Assembly: GCA_947652115.1 (NCBI GenBank)
Contig: OX393569.1
Span: 5,470,457 to 5,534,456, forward strand
Length of the DNA stretch: 64,000 nt
DNA from: Blastomussa wellsi
Lineage: Eukaryota; Cnidaria; Anthozoa; Scleractinia; Plerogyridae
Reading direction: 5' to 3'
Shown here: piece after piece, positions 1-11,060 of the stretch
Layout of the letters: each line of letters opens with the position of its first letter
How positions within the stretch are numbered: the first letter of the stretch is position 1
Program-made: the position numbers and the translations under genes
Notes under the pieces: model-generated
Told to the model about the DNA's origin: nothing
Database searches by the model: none
Seen by the model: the letters and a program-made list of their open reading frames with translations, nothing else

Positions 1-3000
1 TGGCAGATCTTCAAGCCACAAGTCCGACAGTTTCCGCTTCCCCGACTGAAAGAAGAAGACAGACCGCGAATGGAAGAGACTCTCCCGATATTCCTCCACC
101 TTTGCCCCCTCCTCCAGCGTTCGAAGCGTTCGATCATCAAGGATCGAGCTCCACAGACGATGTTTTATTCCCTCCACCTGTGCCATCATCGAGTTTAGGT
201 CAGAATCTTTCCGAGTTGGACAGTTTATTGGAAAACTTAAGCAACCCTCTGCACTACTCTACGGATTCGCCAGGTATGTCGTAAAAATTAATTTGCTAAG
301 CTTATACTTCTAACCGGCAACTAAATATATACATCAATAAAAATAAATCATTGATTTTATTCTCTCGACTGTTGTTTAGGAAGATCTTCGAGGTCAAATT
401 TAATCCGTTTGTGCCAGTTTTAACATAAAATTATACATTTTCTTTGATATTGATATTAATGTCTGTTTCTTTGGGAGATGATTTAGGAGCTGCCTTGGAG
501 CGATCGAAAATGTAGTTTTTTCAGAATATTCTGAGTGAAATAAAACGTGAGGTCCTTTGTATTCTGCTATTAATAATTTCGATTCTCTTTAAATTTACAA
601 CAGGTATAAAAAGCAATGAAATCGTTTGCTCATTTTATCCCAGAACAAATTCATCCTCCACCCCCTTGACTATTATTTTACAATCCTCGATTAAATTTTG
701 CGGTTTTTAGACAATTCTTCTTTTACATGTAAATAATCATAGCTGAGCTGAAATGATTTTCATGGAACAAAACGCAGCTGTTTTGTAATGTTGCATCCTT
801 GTCTTTCTCCCCCTTACAAGGTTGCAGCTGGTTTTAATTTAAATCAATATTTTCCTTGTAATTGCAAGCTAACATTCATTCCCTCCATATTTGGACATTT
901 GTAACTGTATGGGGGGCCGAAGTAGAGTTCTAATGCTAAAACCCAGTTTTAGAGAAAAACAAGAAACAATTCTAAGGGAGTTACCAATTATGTCGAAAAT
1001 TGACAAGAGTTGAATTTTAAGTAGTCTTGAAATAGAACGGTCCACCGAAATATCATCAAACATTGACAACTGTGGTCTAGCATGTTGCAGTTTACTCTGT
1101 TAAATATTAAAAGTTTTAAATGGTAGACTTTGTTTGATGCCAATCAAAGGTCCACCCCCTAGTGGGAAACAAAAAATAATCATCTCAATTTTGTGAGCCA
1201 TAACTGTGATGTTTCTCTTTGGAAATCCTTGCATTTTTTTCATTGCTTCCATATTTTTAATTTGTAACATTTTTGATTGCTGTAATAACATAGGGACAAC
1301 AAGACAAACTAGCAGAGCTAAAAAAATATGCTCTTATCTGCACGGAAATGTTTTGTTTCAAATGTTTTGTTTTGAAATGCTTGTGGTTTGTAATCCCTGA
1401 CAGTTTACAAACTTGCTTATTATGAATGAAATTAAGAAAGGATGCTTACTTGAAGGAAACAAATAAATTATGTTTTCTATCAAGAGCAGGGGTCTTGTTA
1501 AAAAAAAGCACGTTCAAACGTACTGATATGGAATGAATTACCTGTACCTCCTACTTCTTGGGTTCACTGACAAGATCTGAACTTTTTTGAAGGATGTTAT
1601 ATGGTTTAATAAAAATTAATATAGAATAATAATTTGCATAACCACTCTCCCAGAAAGTTGGGAAAGTTTCTCTGTTGATTAAAAGCTTTAAATTGTAATT
1701 TATTCTGTTAACATTAATTTAGAGTTGCCTTTAATATTTTTTAAACAACAAACATAAAAGTTTTATACCTGAAATTGCCATAATCATGAGCTTAGCTGTA
1801 TCACAATCTGTCATTGTTCTCATTTAAAGTGCACCTAACCCCAAAATATTTTTTCGCTAATTATACCTTTGCACCAGTTTGAAACGCATTGCACCTTTCG
1901 TTTCTCCTTTTTACCAAAATCTGGTTATTTATAGCATTTAAACGATATGAAAAACTGTGCATCATTTGTTCCACGACCGAGTGAAAAGGGGCGTGGGTCT
2001 ATTTCTGATTTGACGTCGCAAAATGATTTGCATCACATCAAGTCTTTGTAAACATGCATGCAAATCAGTTTGTGACTTCAAATTGGGAATAGACCCATGC
2101 CCCTTCTGACTCGGTCGTGGAACAAATGATGCACAGTTTATCGTAACTTTTGAATGTTATAAATAGTCAGAATTTGGTAAAAAGGTGCAATGCATTTCAA
2201 ATTGGTGCAAAGGTTTATTTTAGCGAAAAAATATTTTGGGGTTAGATGCACTTTAAGGGCTGCATGTCATTTAGTTACATAGCAGTTAGATGCAGTATAT
2301 TGTGGTCCAAAAGTTGTTATGATCAACTTCAATCAAACTCCTCTGAGCAGTAGGCTTTTTGTTTTTACCATTGAAGTTAAATTCAGTCTTGAGCTCAGTC
2401 AACAAAAGGATGGCAGAAAATCACCAAAGCTGAGATACATTTTTTAAGGCCCTGTTTACAAGGAGCTAGGGTAACCCTAGTGCGAAGGTTACCCTAGCAA
2501 GAGGGTTAAAGATAGTCGGTGTTTACAAGCAAAAATTTACAGGTAGGCTAAGCCTACTGCCCGGGACAACTTCGTGTGTTTGGTGACCGCATGGTTACCA
2601 AGCATCAAAATGGCCGACAAGTGAAGAGTTTTGCTAAGTACCTCCATTCTCCTGGCTCTGTTGCCTCTTGTTGCTGCTTTCCAGTGTCAAGGAATGCTGT
2701 TATGTTACCTTCTAATTTCTAAGTTGACAGCAGCGAAATTTAGCCCAGCGGTCTGCCATGATGGTCATTTCTTGTCAATATTCAAAGGGTCTGGAAACGA
2801 GTAAAATGTTGTCCCTGGCAGGTGAGTTGTCCCTAGCAGAGCATTTACAAGGCAGCTAGGGTTGCCTTAGCCCAAGGGTAACCCTAGGGTTACCCTGGTG
2901 CTAGGGTAACCCTAGGGTTACCCTGGCACTAAGGTAACCCTAGCTGCCTTATAAACGCGTCATTGAAAAAAAGAAGAAATGTGCGAGTGCCAGGGTAATC

Positions 3001-6000
3001 CTCTTGCTAGGGTAACCCTACCTCCTTGTAAACAAGGCCCTAAGGCAGATAACTAGAGGTCTCGAGATAGGGCCAGTGGTTAAACTATTTGCTATTGTTG
3101 TCATTATAGACCGGGGAATAAGTGGAGGATCACCGCGAGCTAGTCAGTCTTTGCCTTCTCCAAAGGCAGCAGTAAATGGTAGACCATCTAGCTATAAGGG
3201 GTCTGTAACAGCAGTTGTCCACGATAGCAGACAAGGTATTTTATCACTTTGTAAACAAAACCGAGCAGTTAACAACACTGTTGACCACTATAAAACATAA
3301 TTTAAATTAATATAACAGAATTAAAATGATAATGTAAGATATTTGTACATAATGCTCATAATTAAGTATTTAATAAAATTAATAACGATGATGAGGATAT
3401 AATAATAATATTGACTACTAACTCAACTTCAGTCTGAATATAATTGTCTTAAAGTGCACCTAACCCCAAAATATTTTTTTCGCTAAAATAAACCTTTGCA
3501 CCAGTTCGAAAAGCATTGAACCTTTCGTTTCTCCTTTTTACCAAATTCTGGCTACTTATAGCATTCAAAAGTTACGAAAAACTGTACATCGTTTGTTCCA
3601 CGACCGAGTCAGAAGGGGCGTGGGTCTATTCCTGATTTGACATCACAAACTGATTTGCATGCATGTTCACAAAAGGAGAAACGAAAGATGCAATGCTTTT
3701 CGAACTGGTGCAAAGGTTTATTTTAGCGAAAAAAATATTTAGGGGTTAGGTGCACTTTAATTGGCCTTCTCTGTTATTAGGTTTATTGTTGTCATCATCG
3801 TCATCATCACAACCTTAACTACATACTGACTACTAAAAATCCCATCCCTAAATTCACATGCTGGTTCAAGTTGTTAATTGCCTTAATTGGTCTTCTCTTT
3901 TATTAGTTTTATTGCTGTCATTATCATTGACATGTTCATGTAAAACCAGCAATGCTTGAACAATCCAGAACATTTTTAAATAACCTTAACCACTAACTAC
4001 TAAGAAACCTTTAATCTCATCCCTAAACTTGCACGCTGTTTCAGTAGTTGTCCCCGCAGGGCTTTTGCCTAGACCACGGAGGCAATCATTGAATGTTGCG
4101 CCATTTTACCTACAGTCAAAATATACAGTGCATATTAAATCTCAGTGAACAGGGTCGCACAGAATAATTGGGAAATGATGGCGTTTCATCACTGAACACC
4201 CGCAAGTATGAATTGGGTAATGTGACGTAAAAACATGAAATGCCCGATGGGATTATGGGTGTTGTAACATCACAATACCTGGGTGTAGCAGCAAATGAAA
4301 AATCCCAGTCAACAACTTCAACTTCAAGCAGTGCGGTTAGGTACTGTTTCTTCATATTTCTGGTTCAAGTAGTTATGTTTGCTGTACTTGTGTTTAGTAA
4401 CATATGCTGAAGCAATCCTTAGTCACACATTTAAGACTCTGCTTTTTACATTACATAAGGGCTAAGACAAAAGATACAGAGTTAATTTGGCATAAAACTA
4501 ATGCAAACATCGTGACTAACATTAAGCAAGACTCAGTCCAAATCAGTGGTTTGCCAGATGCAAACTACTGAACCACGAAATGCCGCAATCATTCTACCAG
4601 TGGCCAGTGGGGGCAGCTAGAGTGTCAGCTGTTCCTAGTTCTAGTGTTCAGGCGCACTTGTATTCCTGTAACTTGAAGGAAATGCAATTTAAATCATTCT
4701 CAAGAAATGTTTTATGCATAAGGGGCCTTTTTCTTACTAATGACCACTGAAGTCTATTGATAGATGTAAGAACTTTGTTGAACAAGTGCCTCAATCTTGC
4801 CACTTTCCATTGTTTTGTGTTTTAGACCATACCCAAATGCCATGGCATCAGTATTTAGTGTTATACTGTACGTAACAATCTTTGAATTTTTATTTTGTAT
4901 AGCTGATGCACGTTATGGAGAAAACAATGGACCTGAAAGCCCAAAAGGTCAAGTTTCCACAACTCATGTTACTGCTCCCACCGCCATGCACAGCCAACTC
5001 AGACAGGCCAGGGAACTTGACAACAGGCAATCGCGTACAGCGTCAACGGCAACCAAGGAACTTGATGACTTGATGGCATCACTGTCAGATTTTAAAGTTA
5101 ATGTCAGTGCAGCTCCCACTCCATCACAAGCCAGATTGAGCGGAGATTATGCAAAGCCTAATAAGGCTAAACCTACAAATTCTGGTTAGTATGATAATTT
5201 AAGACTGAAACTTTATTGTCAATCGTACTTGAAAAGCCCTAGATGTGTCAGCTTTTTTAATGGGGTAGTCTTTGAATGCCAGGGAGGATTACTGTATGTT
5301 GTCACATTTTTATATGATGCATTCAGGGCTCCAAGCTGAAGTATTTCGGTGGTTGCCTTCTGGCGACTTTCTTGCGTAAAAATGGTCGCCACTACAAAAA
5401 TTTGTACCCTGGACTGGTTGCCAATTTGGCAATCTGTTTGCAAACTTAGTGAAAATTTATTCATCTAAAATCAAATTATCCTAAGGTGAATTAAAGGGGA
5501 TACAAGATAAACAGAGGAGGATTACCATTTTGATAATAGATTTTTGTTGCTTTCATAAGCTGTTGGTAAAGTCAGCCAGCTGGACTCCATGCTGGGTTCA
5601 CTTCAGTCGGACATGACAAGGCAAGGAGTCAGCACAACAAAGAAAGGAGAGTGTGCGGCATGCAACAAACCAATCATAGGCCAGGTTTGCACTGCGCTGG
5701 GTCGCACATGGCATCCTGAGCATTTTAACTGTGTTACCTGCGAGGTGCCCTTAGGTGCTGCTAATTTCTTTGAGCGAGATGGGAAGCCTTTCTGCGAGAG
5801 AGATTACCATGAGCAGTTTGCACCAAGATGTGCTTATTGTAGTGGACCGATCCTAGATGTAAGTTCTGATTTTGTTTGTGTTGCTGGTACTTACTCACTT
5901 TGAAATTAAGATTGGCACAGTCAGGGAAAAGGCAAGGAAAAACAATTATTTTTCAAGCTGGGCAAGGAAAAGTCAGGGAATTTTCGAAAAGGACTGGGAA

Positions 6001-7835
6001 AATATTAGATGCTTGGCAAAGTCAGGGCATTTTATTTCCATTCAGAAAAAACTTGGTGTAAAACAATTGATTTTGATACTGTTAGAGTGGCTTGAGCAGA
6101 AGTCGTAGTTTTGACCAGTGGTTTCTGTTATTTACCTATTCTAAGGTCAGGGAAAATTGTTCAAATGTCAGGGAAAAGTCAGGGAACTTTTATGCTTATG
6201 ATGAGTAGAAACCCTGTTTTAGCACAGAGTTTCCTGTTGAAATTGAGTTTGTGTCGTCAGGAAACACAAAAAGAAATGTTGAAAGCCCTCAAGGCTCTTT
6301 GGGGGCTGCAGATAGGTAAATGTACATGTATTGTATACTGAGCCAGGGTTCCAGTTAAGTTTTTGAGGCAAGGTGCCATTCAAGTTATTCCAACGGGTCA
6401 AATCAACACAGTTGCAACAAATCATTACAAGTTTCCAATTTATTTGTCGGGTCAGGAAGCTGACCTAGTCGGCTTTTTGACCTGAGACCCCCCTCTTATC
6501 TGGAACACTACTGAGCACATGAGCTTAAAGGAGATGCCTCCACAATTTTTATGTCACTGCAAGGCTGTGCTCTAAGAAAAATTGCAAGGAGCCTGAAGTT
6601 TCCAAACCATGAGATCCATGGCACCCAACACTGAAGCTTATATGAAAAAAGTAAGTTTATCTGGTCGCCCAAAGGCAAAAGCTAGTCGCCTGAGGGACCC
6701 GGGTGCCCTTAGAGCACAGGCCTGTTATGTATGGAATAAACATGCTGTGAATTCAGATGAAAGTCAAAAATTAATAATATGGATAGCAATGTCCAGGGTT
6801 AAGCAACTTGGAAAGTCCAGGAGCCCCACTCCATTTCAATTATTTTCATCTTCAAAGAGATTTGGTCTTATCTAGGAATTTTTTGTGAGTTCTATTTTAA
6901 GTCATTCCCAGTAAATTGAAAACACTATTTTTATATATGTAAGATTTGCTTGAACATAGAGTTCTGTCAGTGATTTCCTGACAAGTTCTCTAAACTCTGC
7001 AAAAAAAAAATAATAATTTCTTCATTTTTTTTTTCAGTCTTGTGTGACAGCCTTGGACCAGACTTGGCATCCAGAACATTTTGTCTGTGCTAGTTGCGGT
7101 AGACCATTTGGCGACACTGGTTTCCATGAAAGAGATGGGAAGCCATTTTGTCGTGAAGACTACTATGCTATGTTTGCTCCCCGATGCGGAGGGTGTGGCC
7201 AGCCAATAATGGATAGCTACATTTCCGCCCTCAGTGCCCATTGGCACTCGGAATGCTTTGTCTGCTCGGTCAGTTCACTTCTATTTTCAACTACCAAATT
7301 GAAAGTAGTAAATTCCCTTTACTGAATTCTATGCTTTTCTTTTAAGTTTGTTTTGGTTGTATGGCGTGGTATCACGACAGCATCACCTAGTTATTGGTTA
7401 CCTTTGTTCCTTTCAAGGAGTTCTGTAATGTGAAGTCCGACCGACCCCAGTGCTGTTTTGTCTGGTCAAAATGTTAACTTTATTTAATACGCCACATGTC
7501 CTCTCACAGGAAAAATTATTTGTAGAGCTCTGAGAAATTAAATGTCTATCAATACCTTTTCTTATCAGGAATGTCATCAAGCTTTTCCAGGTGGAAGCTT
7601 CTTTGAGCATGATGGCAGACCATACTGTGAGATGCACTACCACGCTCGTCGCGGCACTCTGTGCTACAGCTGTCAAAAGCCCATCACGGGTCGGTGCATC
7701 ACTGCCATGCACCGTAAATTTCACCCAGAGCACTTTGTTTGTGCATTTTGTCTCAAGCAACTTAACAAAGGCACCTTCAAGGAACAGAATGACAAGCCCT
7801 ACTGCCATCCATGTTTCATAAAACTTTTTGGGTAA
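1..7835 (+). CDS. PXN: Paxillin (focal adhesion LIM adaptor), 5'-partial, six exons
   Basis: Paxillin is a scaffold at integrin adhesions: its LD motifs bind FAK and vinculin-type partners and its LIM domains target it to adhesions. Exons read from the sequence are 1-273, 3110-3235, 4903-5184, 5560-5858, 7038-7268 and 7569-7835; all have GT-AG borders and matching phases, giving about 491 residues plus a stop at 7833-7835. The window opens at [10 protein letters not shown], the end of an LD1 motif. LD2 is [14 protein letters not shown]4 is [15 protein letters not shown] and LD5 is [14 protein letters not shown] proline-rich stretch ([10 protein letters not shown]) lies between LD1 and LD2. 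Four consecutive LIM domains follow, each with C-x2-C...H-x2-C/H spacing, starting [23 protein letters not shown] and YSCQKPI and ending at the C-terminus IKLFG. LD and LIM order is the paxillin family pattern; leupaxin or Hic-5 are close relatives, but an invertebrate normally has a single paxillin. Only the extreme N-terminus and the promoter are missing. Confidence 0.95.
1828..2252. mobile_element. TTAA-flanked inverted-repeat element, copy 1
   Basis: Ends read AGTGCACCTAACCCC at the left and the reverse complement with one change (GTTAGATGCACT) at the right. The inverted similarity runs about 90 bases inward from each end. TTAA is present on both sides (1824-1827 and 2253-2256). TTAA duplications are made by piggyBac- and Kolobok-type transposases; no transposase is encoded, so this is a non-autonomous copy. 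A second copy lies at 3453-3756. Confidence 0.8.
2447..3041. mobile_element. Inverted-repeat element rich in GGGTAACCCTAG units
   Basis: The two ends (about AGGCCCTGTTTACAAGGAG and its inverted partner CTCCTTGTAAACAAGG) are complementary over roughly 45 bases. Near the right end, 2860-2950 holds several alternating GGGTAACCCTAG / GGGTTACCCTGG units. No coding frame. The target duplication could not be resolved, so the superfamily is unknown. Confidence 0.65.
3236..4902 (+). other. Paxillin intron 2
   Basis: Intron between the second and third paxillin exons seen here. It contains the second TTAA-flanked element (3453-3756). The rest is AT-rich sequence in which I see no gene. Confidence 0.75.
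3453..3756. mobile_element. TTAA-flanked inverted-repeat element, copy 2
   Basis: Same family as the element at 1828-2252: it begins AGTGCACCTAACCCC, ends in the matching GGGGTTAGGTGCACT, and is flanked by TTAA at 3449-3452 and 3757-3760. It is about 120 bases shorter than copy 1 because of an internal loss. Two copies in adjacent paxillin introns suggest a common, possibly locally hopping family. Confidence 0.8.
6343..6425 (+). repeat. Dispersed repeat shared with 31790-31870
   Basis: The stretch containing GGTTCCAGTTAAGTTTTTGA, a GGCAAGGTGCCA block and CCAACGGGTCAAATC reappears as its reverse complement at 31790-31870. Shared sequence in two unrelated genes marks it as an interspersed repeat; its class is unknown. 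Confidence 0.65.
6563..6722. mobile_element. 160-bp element with GGCTGTGCTCTAAG ends, copy 1
   Basis: The left end GGCTGTGCTCTAAG and right end CTTAGAGCACAGGCC form a terminal inverted repeat of about 14 bases. A related copy in the same orientation lies at 22226-22385 in a CDC45 intron, sharing for example the block ATATGAAAAAAGTAAGTTTA. Non-coding; probably a miniature inverted-repeat transposon. Confidence 0.65.
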
Positions 7836-8077
7836 AAAAGATTTATTTTGCCATAGGAGAATTTTACAGTCAATTACAGTATTATCAGGGTAACCAGACC
7901 AGCAGTCATCTGTCCTTCAATGTGGTTACCATTTTATGTTAGTGTTTGTGGATGAAGAATACTGGTTGTTTTTATGTGCTACATCTTTCTTTGACCCTGA
8001 TTAGTTAATCATTATGAATTTAATGTAATACATAGACACGACTATGTAATGTGCATATGCTGACTGGATATGCAACA

Positions 8078-8083
8078 AATAAA
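8078..8083 (+). terminator. Candidate polyadenylation signal of paxillin
   Basis: AATAAA lies about 240 bases after the paxillin stop codon, in an AT-rich stretch without open frames. It is the first canonical hexamer after the stop, so it is the likely 3' end signal. Confidence 0.6.
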
Positions 8084-9061
8084 TGTATCTTTTATTGAAC
8101 TGGAGAGTAAAATGGTCCTATTGCACTGTGAGCTATTATTTTGAGTTTCCTACATTTTAAGGGTGCCAGTAATTTGGCTCGTCAAAAAAAATGACTCAAA
8201 ATTATTGTGAAGTAGTTGCTTTAATTTGAGCATTATACAGAAAAATCCGGTTAGCAAGTTGGTTCTTTACTTGCTTTTCAATAACAGCGAACTCTGCTCA
8301 TGTCAACGGTTATGTTTTTCGCTGCTGTCACTCATCAAGTTGTCCTCTCAGGAAACAGGAGTTCTCCTCAACAGGGTCAAAAAGTCAGATCTGTCAGTTG
8401 TGATTGGCAGATTTCGAAAACCATGGTTGGTAAAAGCATTTTTACAAAAAAAACGTTTTGGAGATATTAAGGTCAACCCATAAAAATTTTCATCCTTTTG
8501 AACATGTGTTCTGGACTGAGCTCTGTGTTGAAATAAATATCTTAATATAGGCTCACTAAGTTATGGCAAAAACTCAGCACTAGCTTCTGTCACGTAATGC
8601 AACAACTGTTTCGTGACAAGGCTGCACAGTCTAAATGCAACAGTCGTGTCACGCTATTTAATTATGCGTCTGCGTTATATGAACAATTTAGAAATAGCTA
8701 GCACCATGCCTAGCACCATTTATCTAGAGTGAATAAATAATTCATGGTTTAACAAAATATGAAATTATCTCGAGTTATAGTATTGTATAGTTAAATATCA
8801 TGTTACCCTGGAATAAATAAATTTACCGTTTTCAGTTAAAATATTTGTGTTTTATCGTGGTAAATCTTGTATTTACAATGTGAAGCAAGGTTGCAATGCC
8901 GTTGAAGCTCGTTGACAAAGTTGTTTGCGTGTAGACTGTTCACAGTCCGCTGTTTTTTCGGATTTTTCCTCCATCGGCGAACGCGGTGCTGTTTTTTTTT
9001 TTGGTTTGCTCTCGTGCGTTCTCTTGCGTTGAAAAAATATAGCGGCTGTGAACAGTCCATA

Positions 9062-9664
9062 CCGTATTTACTCGAATAAGCGCCGCGGCGCTTATTTAAT
9101 TTTTCGTGCCACAAGTGCGGCGCTTATTCGAGGGTGGCGCTTATTTAAGAATTGTACCAGACAAATTTACTTTTTCTATATTTTTATTCAACGGTACACT
9201 TTCTATCTGTTAATTTTCCAATGGGCTGTTCTAAAGCAGAGAAATACAGTCACTTTGAACTAATGAACATCACATTTAAGGAAAATAAATTGCCGATTCT
9301 GTTTTAAAATTGTTTTGTAGTATTTTTCCTGGTTATACCACAAGTGCGGCGCTTATTCGAGGGTGGCGCTTATTTAAAAATTGTACCAGACAAATTTACT
9401 TTTTCTATATTTTTATTCAACGGTACACTTTCTATCTGTTAATTTTCCAATGGGCTGTTCTAAAGCAGAGAAATACAGTCACTTTGAACTAATGAACATC
9501 ACATAAATAAATTGCCGAGTCTGTTTTAAAATTGTTTTGCAGTGTTTTTCCTGGTTATACGGAATTCCTCGAATAAGTGCCGCATCGGGGGTGCGGCGCT
9601 TATTAACTTTTTTGTCCCAGATGCGGCGCTTATTCGAGGGCGGCGCTTATTCGAGTAAATACGG
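9062..9664. mobile_element. TA-flanked inverted-repeat element with internal duplication
   Basis: The ends CCGTATTTACTCGAATAAGC and its exact reverse complement are flanked by TA on each side (9060-9061 and 9665-9666), the duplication typical of Tc1/mariner-type elements. The motif GGCGCTTATT is repeated many times near both ends. The interior contains two tandem copies of a segment of about 230 bases (see 9109-9563). No transposase is present. A degraded relative (54321-54468) sits inside the large transposon in gene 4. Confidence 0.8.
9109..9563 (+). repeat. Tandem duplication inside the TA-flanked element
   Basis: Two head-to-tail units (about 9109-9341 and 9342-9563) are nearly identical; each starts ACAAGTGCGGCGCTTATTCG and ends near TTTTTCCTGGTTATAC. 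Differences are a few substitutions plus a short deletion (AAGGAAA) in the second unit. The duplication produces the two look-alike short reading frames in this stretch, which are not genes. Confidence 0.85.
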
Positions 9665-10837
9665 TATGCGTGTGAAACAGTTATCTTTTCAGAATGCATT
9701 GTAGGTCCGCAGTGCGTTTACAAATCAAGTTTCATGTACAAACTGTCAGTGGATAAACCTGAAACGCGGGTCTCAAGTATGGGCTCAGGTGTAAGAACCT
9801 GTGAAACTCGCCAGTGACTTAAAACAAAGAATAACCAAGCCAACAAAGAACTCGAAACAATATAGAACAGGAAAACTAGCTCCAAAACAACGATAAATGT
9901 CACAGGTTCTTACAATACACCCCAAGTACATCCATACTTTAACCCATTGGCATCCGAATGGGCTCCTGTCGTTTGTCGAGTGGTGTTGTTCAAGTTCAAT
10001 CTATTATGCTGTTGTGTTTCCTTTGATTCATATCTTCCAGTTTCTATTGGGGTTCCTCGTACCCTGGGTGCCAGAGGGATTTGATTAAGTCACGCGAATC
10101 ACATCACACATTACTTTTTAAAGAGGATTCTCGTGATTTAGCAATATCCTGTTGACTGCTGATTGAAAAGGCGTCTACCATGCAAGGCCCTCGTTGTGGT
10201 CGCAGAGCGGAGTTTATTTTCTCAAAAACATGTAGTTTTGCTGGTGAACTATAACTGCGTTCCCTTTATATTGAGTAGTAGACAGACCAGTTTCCTGGTG
10301 TCGGTCGAAAAACTAAGATTTACTTACTAGGCAGTGTGGCTCATTACAGCTACCGGAACGCCGCTTTTTTTCAGCCAAGCAGGGCAAAACAAACGGCGTA
10401 ACCAAGTACGTCAGGGTGACTTTTTCAAGTTCTGTTCTCGTGGTTTGGAAAAATCGATGAAAACTTAATTACGGTCTCTTTATGTTCGAGGGCATTTCCT
10501 GTATGGGTGAAAGCACTTAATTTTGGTGCCGTTTTACTAAAAAGCCGAAAAAAATCCGTGACATTGTCCCTTTAAATACAATGGTACAGGAATCAAGGAG
10601 ACGAAGTGTTACTTCCAGCTCATGGAAACGATTACATAGTAGTTAACAATTCGAAATATTAATTCGGCTTCGTTTTTTTTCTTTAGAGTGGTTAAAGATT
10701 AGCTATAGCAGGAGCTTAATATTCAAATTACAAACCCAAAACTACACGAGCCTGAAATTTTAGACCCAAAAAATACCTGGCATCAAAATTTCTTACCAAA
10801 AAAAATAAGACTTAAATAACTCAATGCGGATTTATTC

Positions 10838-11060
10838 TAGCCTGCAGTGCAGGCGTTATTATGGAGCGGAACGCTAGACGCTAGGTAATAAATCGTGTTT
10901 TCGGTGCCGCCATCTTGGACGCTTGGCTGCTAGAGGATTAACACCTACTCCCTCGTAAAATATTTCCACGCCCCAATCTTCCACAGCTCCAAATCCAAGA
11001 TGGCGGCCTAATACGAAAATGTGCACTCGCGCGTCCAAAATACGCCTGCACTGCAGGCTA
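10838..11060. mobile_element. 223-bp element with 9-bp target duplication (Mutator-like)
   Basis: Ends are TAGCCTGCAGTGCAGGCG and its reverse complement with one mismatch-free match over 18 bases. The flanks carry the exact 9-bp direct repeat GATTTATTC (10829-10837 and 11061-11069). Nine-base duplications are the hallmark of Mutator-like elements. Each terminus is itself a small palindrome (CTGCAGTGCAG). Non-coding. Confidence 0.75.

Larger units (their letters stand above)
274..3109 (+). other. Paxillin intron 1 (2.8 kb)
   Basis: This is the intron between the LD2 exon and the next exon, bordered by GTATGT and TTATAG. It holds two inverted-repeat transposons (1828-2252 and 2447-3041). The rest is AT-rich and shows no coding signal that I can see. 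Confidence 0.8.
5859..7037 (+). other. Paxillin intron between LIM exons, repeat-filled
   Basis: The intron splits LIM2 after its first zinc-binding pair. From 5905 to about 6200 it carries several spaced copies of a GTCAGGGAAAAG-like motif. Positions 6343-6425 match, in inverted orientation, a stretch of a CDC45 intron (31790-31870). A short element with terminal repeats lies at 6563-6722. Confidence 0.65.
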
